Source: Ciceribacter thiooxidans
GTDB lineage: Bacteria; Pseudomonadota; Alphaproteobacteria; Rhizobiales; Rhizobiaceae
DNA length: 64,000 bases
Reading direction: 5' to 3'
NCBI RefSeq assembly: GCF_014126615.1
Contig: NZ_CP059896.1
Span: 3,048,501-3,112,500, forward strand
Shown: piece by piece, positions 62,429-64,000 of the stretch
Numbering within the stretch: the stretch's first letter is position 1
How the letters are laid out: every line of letters begins with the position of its first letter
Notes under the pieces: model-generated
Database searches by the model: none
Told to the model about the DNA's origin: nothing
Seen by the model: only the letters and a program-made list of their open reading frames with translations
Translations under genes and position numbers: made by a program

Positions 62429-62854
62429 ATGAGGTTTCTCGCTGTGGTCATAACTGGGCTTGCGGTGATCGCGCCCGCGGCACATGCTTTCGTCCTGCCC
62501 AACAAGATCAGGCTGCCGAAGGCGGAATACTTTACTGTCCAGCAAATCTATAACGGCTGGTGGATCATCGGCCTTCTGCTGCCGATTGCGTTTCTCGCCA
62601 ACGGCGCGAACGCCATATGGCTGAGAAACGACAGGGTGTCGTTGATTCTGTCGGTCGCGGCTGCCGCCTTGATCCTCGCCAATCTCGCAATTTTCGCGCT
62701 TTTTACCCAGCCGGCGAACGCTGTCACCCAGAACTGGACCGTTCAGCCGGAGAACTGGGAAGCTCTGCGCATCCAGTGGGAATACTCACATGCGGCCAAC
62801 GCAGTAATTACGTTCCTCGCCTTTTGCTGCGCCGCGCTCGCATGCGTAAGGTGA
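62429..62854 (+). CDS. Small membrane protein, DUF1772-like
   Basis: 141 residues with four probable TM helices: MRFLAVVITGLAVIAPAAHA, WWIIGLLLPIAFLANGANAI, LILSVAAAALILANLAIFAL and AVITFLAFCCAALACV. The pattern NWTVQPENW-x-ALRIQWEYSHAANA resembles the conserved tail of DUF1772 proteins. Function unknown. It starts six bases after mgtA, so it is probably translated from the same message. Confidence 0.75.
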   Translation: MRFLAVVITGLAVIAPAAHAFVLPNKIRLPKAEYFTVQQIYNGWWIIGLLLPIAFLANGANAIWLRNDRVSLILSVAAAALILANLAIFALFTQPANAVTQNWTVQPENWEALRIQWEYSHAANAVITFLAFCCAALACVR

Positions 62855-62967
62855 TATCCCTTGGCACCTAGGCAAGGACGCATTCGGAAGGATTGGCGCC
62901 GCGGCTGACGCAAACAGCTCACGGACCGAGAACTTGCCGCGGCTTTATTCAAATTGTGGAGGGGAAA

Positions 62968-63044
62968 TGGCGCACCCGAAGAGATTCGAACTCCTGACCC
63001 CCAGATTCGTAGTCTGGTGCTCTATCCAGCTGAGCTACGGGTGC
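62968..63044 (-). tRNA. tRNA-Arg (anticodon ACG)
   Basis: 77 bases on the minus strand with an encoded CCA. The acceptor arms GCACCCG and CGGGTGC pair perfectly. The anticodon stem CCAGA/TCTGG encloses CTACGAA, giving anticodon ACG (the A is read as inosine), for CGN codons. T-arm contains GTTCGAATC. Isolated from other tRNAs. Confidence 0.97.
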
Positions 63045-63182
63045 GTGCCGTGCCGGCGTGTCACCGGCTGCGTGGCGATCCTCTAAAGCGTGGCGCGGAG
63101 GATTGCAAGCGAATTTCCAAAAAAATCCGTCATTTTCGTACGCCCGACCCTCCATCCCGTTGTTTTTCAATAACATATCGGC

Positions 63183-64000
63183 TCACGCGCGGGCGCGCCA
63201 GTCGTCAAGGGCCACCGGGCGGTCGGGAATTTCAATCCTGAAAAGCGTGCCGGCTCCCGGCTTTTCGACAAGCGCGATGGTACCTCCGTGCGCCAGCACG
63301 AGTTCCCGCGCGATTGCCAGACCAAGCCCTGTTCCGCCCGATCGCGCCGCGCCGCGAAAGGCGGCAAAAAGATTCTCTCGTGCCTTGCGCGGCATACCGG
63401 GGCCGGTATCGTCTATGGTGATAGAAACCACACTTCCGACCCGCTGCGCCGTAAGCGTCAGCCGGCGAACCGCGTCGGGATCGCCTATTCCATAGCCCGT
63501 CAGCGCTTGAATCGCGTTGCGGCAGAGATTGTGGATCACCCGGAACAACTGCTCGCTATCGGCGTCCACCTCGATGTCGGCAGCCACCATGTCGATGAAC
63601 TCGATGTCGCTTTCGGGGTCGATGGCAAGGATGTCCCGCACCTCCTGGCACAGGGCGGCAAGCTGAATCCGGCGCCGGCGCGGCTCGGCCTCAGCCGCCT
63701 GGCCGTAAGCCAGGACTTCTCTCGTATAGCCGACAGCCCGATCGATCGTCCGAAGGAGTTTCGGAGCGAAACTCTTGACCATGGGGTCGTCCACGTCAGC
63801 GAGCCGGTCCGACATGAGTTGCGCGGAGGCCAGAATGTTGCGCATGTCGTGGTTGATCTTGGAAACGGCCAGGCCGAGATCGACGAGGTTCTTCTGCTGC
63901 TTGAGGGTCCTGTGCAACTGCTCCTGCATCATCGACAGGTGCCGCGAGGCGACCGCCAGCTCGTCGCTGCCCTTGTCCGGCAGCAGGATTCGCGCGGGGT
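63183..64000 (-). CDS. Sensor histidine kinase, C-terminal part (runs off the right edge)
   Basis: The frame is open to the window edge, so the N-terminus is missing; about 272 residues are visible. The first visible part (ILLPDKGSDELAVASRHLS) looks like the end of a HAMP domain. Then come the phosphoacceptor region INHDMRNILASAQL, the N box LCRNAIQALTG, G1 IDDTGPGMP and G2 GGTGLGLAIAREL. The kinase is of the type with an N-terminal membrane sensor, which is not visible. It ends 138 bp before tRNA-Arg on the same strand. No partner response regulator is in the window. Confidence 0.88.
   Translation of the reverse strand, partial: PARILLPDKGSDELAVASRHLSMMQEQLHRTLKQQKNLVDLGLAVSKINHDMRNILASAQLMSDRLADVDDPMVKSFAPKLLRTIDRAVGYTREVLAYGQAAEAEPRRRRIQLAALCQEVRDILAIDPESDIEFIDMVAADIEVDADSEQLFRVIHNLCRNAIQALTGYGIGDPDAVRRLTLTAQRVGSVVSITIDDTGPGMPRKARENLFAAFRGAARSGGTGLGLAIARELVLAHGGTIALVEKPGAGTLFRIEIPDRPVALDDWRARA

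Overview
The window looks like chromosomal DNA of a Sinorhizobium/Ensifer-type alphaproteobacterium (Rhizobiales). It is GC-rich. It carries the cell-cycle regulator gcrA with a CtrA/GANTC-type promoter, a pstSCAB-phoUB operon with long rhizobial-type PstA and PstC, the fructose transport set frcBCAK with frcR, and a nearly complete succinoglycan (exo) cluster in the order and orientation known from S. meliloti. No plasmid, phage, transposon or CRISPR genes were seen. Species assignment is inference.

Layout: 1-517, 5' part of argD (-), with its promoter and a leader hairpin. 518-1464, gcrA (+) with a dense regulatory region. 1534-9150, a phosphate block on the minus strand: phoR, then pstS-pstC-pstA-pstB-phoU-phoB behind a three-half-site Pho box. 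9372-13058, polyphosphate kinase 2, an unknown membrane protein, a flavin oxidoreductase and tRNA-Thr(CGT). 13059-14028, two small exported cysteine-rich proteins, one of them DUF411. 14051-33936, succinoglycan genes: exoZ, exoQ, exoF, exoY (-), exoX, exoU (+), exoV, exoW (-), exoT, then exoHKLAMONP (+). 34004-35320, a UDP-glucose dehydrogenase (-). 35813-43720, central metabolism: fadD, pgi, a short-chain dehydrogenase, fructokinase, pyrE, a DUF805 protein, pyrC. 43795-47508, a phosphorelay cassette (REC, hybrid kinase with Hpt, REC-HD-GYP). 47766-53256, frcK-frcA-frcC-frcB (-) and divergent frcR plus a sugar mutarotase gene. 53296-55621, a hydroxyproline-type epimerase/dehydratase and a D-amino-acid dehydrogenase. 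55819-64000, a lipoprotein esterase, trxC with a divergent ArsR-type regulator, a CoA-transferase, a Mg2+ P-type ATPase, a small membrane protein, tRNA-Arg(ACG) and a truncated histidine kinase.

How the genes work together: PhoR-PhoB and PstSCAB-PhoU sense and import phosphate, and Ppk2 handles polyphosphate. The exo genes build, decorate, polymerise and export the octasaccharide of succinoglycan: ExoN supplies UDP-glucose, ExoY primes with galactose, ExoA/L/M/O/U/W add glucose, ExoH/V/Z decorate, and ExoP/Q/T/F polymerise and export. The priming gene exoY is interrupted by a one-base frameshift at a run of six G, so as read this copy cannot make full-length ExoY. This is the most striking observation. 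It could be a sequencing error, a fixed mutation or a phase-variable switch. FrcBCA imports fructose, and fructokinase and Pgi lie nearby.

The most informative regulatory regions are the gcrA promoter (CtrA box over the -10 region plus six GANTC sites), the overlapping trxC/arsR divergent promoters with a predicted leaderless mRNA, and two similar 7-2-7 palindromes before the flavin oxidoreductase and fadD genes.
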